The notes under the pieces were generated by a model, which ran no database searches, was not told where the DNA came from, and saw only the letters and a list, made by a program, of their open reading frames with translations. The translations under genes and the position numbers were made by a program. 64,000 nucleotides of DNA from Corydoras sp. C115 (Eukaryota > Chordata > Actinopteri > Siluriformes > Callichthyidae), in the NCBI GenBank assembly GCA_019802505.1, contig JAFMOC010000051.1:506001-570000 (forward strand). Reading direction: 5' to 3'. This document shows positions 62,715 to 64,000 of this stretch, one piece after another; positions within the stretch are counted from its first letter, which is position 1, and each line of letters begins with the position of its first letter.

Positions 62715-63709
62715 GTTTGTGAGCGGTAGCAGAGATGGTACCGCACGAATATGGCAGCTTCAGCAGCAGGACTGGAGGAGTATCCTCCTGGACATGGCCA
62801 CCAAACTTCCAGGGTAGGAACACACACACTCACACTACTTAAAGATTTGATGTCCATTTGACGATGGCTTTTTAAAAAAACAAGTAGGACGATGTTAAAG
62901 TATGAAAAGTCCAGCATGTAATGATAATCTTGAAAGTTTCAATTTATAAGAAACTGTTGTTGCATTTTGGACAATCGCATGCTTTGAACTGTGAGAAAAA
63001 TTTAGGAAAGGCCCTTTTCTGTTCTAGTATGACATAACAGAGCGGTTAGATGTGCATTTTAAACTTTTTATATCAAATAAAAAAAATTAAATAAAACATT
63101 ATCATTTTAGGCGGCACGGTGGCTTAGTGGTTAGCACGTTCGCCTCTCAGCGCTAGGGATTCCCGGTTCGAATCCCCATCTGGGTGGAGTTTCCATGTTC
63201 TCCGTGTCCGCGTGGGTTTCCTCCGGGTTCTCCGGTTTCCTCCCACAGTCCAAAAACATGGATCAAGTTAATTGAGTTCTCTAAATTGCCCCATATAGAG
63301 TGTGTATGTGTGAGTGAGTGTGTACCCAGCGATGGATTGGCACCCTGTCCTGGGTCTATCTGCCCAGCGCCCGAGACGTTCTCCCCTGGATGGGCATGGG
63401 GAACCCCTCCGCGACCCTAATAGAGGATAAAGCGGGAGATAATGAATGAATGAATGAATTATCATTTTATATGTCATGTTTTGTTAATTTATATCAGTAA
63501 TATTCATAAATACTCAATGTTCATTTGTTCCTGTTGCATATAATATATTTAGAAAGTACAACCCACCGCCTCTGGAGGACAAAGTGACCAAACTGAAGGT
63601 CACCATGGTGGCCTGGAATCGCCATGACAATTTGGTCATCACAGCAGCCAACAACTTGACACTGAAAGTGTGGAGCTCCTTTACAGGCAGCCTCGTTCAC
63701 ATCCTCATG
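49202..63709 (+). CDS. phip: PH-interacting protein (PHIP/BRWD2), N-terminal part
   Basis: PHIP is a nuclear WD40-bromodomain protein, the DCAF14 substrate receptor of CUL4-DDB1 ligases, which reads histone marks. Fourteen exons: 49202-49241, 49357-49415, 49500-49529, 49710-49769, 52689-52839, 53683-53781, 54275-54435, 59109-59330, 59469-59569, 59706-59776, 60663-60763, 60877-60917, 62715-62813, 63553-63709. They encode residues 1-464 without a break. Landmarks: ELYFLIARFLEAGPC (14-28), [20 protein letters not shown] (from 114), the WD40 region from about residue 178 ([56 protein letters not shown]). NYGSPP-type and HMKMHKRILGH sequences favour PHIP over BRWD1 or BRWD3. The first residues, MAVDSKHVAQLKS, differ from human MSCERKGLSELRS. 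Human PHIP has 1821 residues, so later WD repeats and both bromodomains lie beyond the right edge. Exons 9 and 13 have (TG)n acceptors. Intron 7 (54436-59108) holds microsatellites and element M only. Confidence 0.96.
50084..50120. repeat. (GT)n microsatellite
   Basis: Short GT run in phip intron 4, followed by a GAGA stretch. Confidence 0.9.
50640..51070. other. CpG-rich island in phip intron 4
   Basis: Dense in CpG and GC, unlike the AT-rich flanks, with reading frames on both strands but no recognisable protein. It may be part of an extended phip promoter island or an alternative start. Preceded by poly(T) at 50310-50335 and poly(C) at 50605-50620. Confidence 0.5.
51949..51979. repeat. 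(CT)n microsatellite
   Basis: CT run in phip intron 4. A second, longer CT tract is at 53577-53642 in intron 5, ending about 40 bp before the exon 6 acceptor (53682). Confidence 0.92.
52920..53265 (-). mobile_element. V-SINE, phip intron 5
   Basis: Target duplication AGTTAGAAATCA at 52908-52919 and 53266-53277. Starts 81 bp after exon 5, antisense to phip. Confidence 0.92.
54553..54619. repeat. (GT)n microsatellite
   Basis: About 33 GT units, 120 bp after the phip exon 7 donor. Confidence 0.95.
54755..54935 (+). repeat. Element M, partial copy
   Basis: 'catatagatgtatcttgtag' to 'gtggtggattgattgtctgt', one arm of the foldback repeat. In phip intron 7. Confidence 0.6.
56668..56755. repeat. 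Poly(A) and (AT)n block
   Basis: GAGA and poly(G) lead into about 25 A and then about 60 bp of AT. The surrounding 56250-57200 is very AT-rich and shows nothing else recognisable. Confidence 0.93.
59440..59466 (+). repeat. (GT)n at the phip exon 9 acceptor
   Basis: The GT run leads directly into the acceptor TAG (59466-59468). It takes the place of the polypyrimidine tract. Confidence 0.93.
60030..60312 (-). repeat. Element M, near-complete copy
   Basis: Contains 'ggactttgtagttctacaat', 'ctacagcagcactgcggcac' and 'acaataaacaatccaccatc'. In phip intron 10. Confidence 0.6.
60950..60979. repeat. (GT)n microsatellite
   Basis: GT run beginning about 33 bp after the phip exon 12 donor. Confidence 0.92.
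61770..61965 (+). mobile_element. Second-family tRNA-derived SINE
   Basis: tRNA-like head 'ggtagcttagtagttgtggg', body 'ccttgagcaaggcccacatc' and tail 'gaaagcatctgctaaatacc' followed by (TAATG)n. Sense orientation in phip intron 12. Confidence 0.6.
62682..62711 (+). repeat. (GT)n at the phip exon 13 acceptor
   Basis: GT run directly followed by the acceptor CAG (62712-62714). No pyrimidine tract is present. Confidence 0.93.
63110..63457 (+). mobile_element. V-SINE, phip intron 13
   Basis: Target duplication ATTATCATTTTA at 63098-63109 and 63458-63469. Ends about 95 bp before exon 14. Confidence 0.92.
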
Positions 63710-64000
63710 GTAAGATTGCTTACTATTTCATTTCAGTCCTTCCATTTTTCAATCCTGGTTCATTTAATTGTTGTTTTGCAGGTTCTTTACGCACGCTTTA
63801 TTTTAAATTGACCTTATTTTCATAGTGGAGCATTAAGAACATTTCCTTCATGTCATTTCAGGTTTCTATAAGTTCAAGAAGGTTTTGAAATAAACAAATG
63901 TTGGTTGAATATTCCTCTCTATAGGTGATGTAGCAGGTACATTTGGTGATGCGGGTCTGTGAGTGTTAAGGGCAGAGATGTGAGTTGAGTAGTTGTTTTA

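Overview
The window is vertebrate nuclear DNA, almost certainly from a teleost fish and probably an ostariophysan. Genes are split by GT-AG introns. Introns and intergenic DNA are full of dinucleotide microsatellites and of a tRNA-headed SINE whose central domain matches the fish DANA/V-SINE type. The species assignment is inference from repeat style and gene order; no database search was run. Five protein genes could be assembled exon by exon with continuous reading frames, plus a partial rps12. From left to right they are: rps12 (minus, 5' part, two C/D snoRNAs in its introns); an SH3BGRL3-like gene (plus, complete); sh3bgrl2 (minus, complete); lca5 encoding lebercilin (plus, complete); hmgn3 (plus, complete); and the 5' third of phip (plus, running off the right edge). 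The sh3bgrl2-lca5-hmgn3-phip order and relative strands equal those of human 6q14.1 read backwards; rps12 and the SH3BGRL3-like gene lie where the human block continues to ELOVL4. Layout: 1-2783 rps12, with NRF1-like and 5'TOP promoter signals; 2784-4374 a divergent intergenic spacer with two SINEs; 4375-6334 the SH3BGRL3-like gene, convergent with sh3bgrl2 (6608-14025); 14026-17040 a head-to-head spacer with a pyrimidine tract, a ZNF143-like site and an RFX X-box beside lca5; 17040-28380 lca5; 28400-31260 a SINE-rich spacer ending in a CpG-rich, CCAAT-rich hmgn3 promoter; 31374-40390 hmgn3; 40391-49201 a repeat-dominated spacer with a 1-kb minisatellite and two SINE-mediated duplications; 49202 to the end, phip exons 1-14. 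The genes do not form one pathway. rps12 is translation, with snoRNAs for 18S rRNA methylation; the two SH3BGRL proteins are small thioredoxin-fold adaptors; lebercilin is ciliary; HMGN3 and PHIP act on chromatin. The most interesting structure is in lca5: exon 3 lies in a 605-nt loop between two oppositely oriented, near-identical SINEs, one ending 25 bp before the exon and the other starting 59 bp after it. This is the classic arrangement for a circular RNA, exon skipping or RNA editing. Other notable points are two phip splice acceptors made of (TG)n microsatellites, a regularly spaced six-CCAAT array before hmgn3, duplicated SNORD100-like snoRNAs, and a tail-to-tail pair of SH3BGRL paralogues with identical intron phases.
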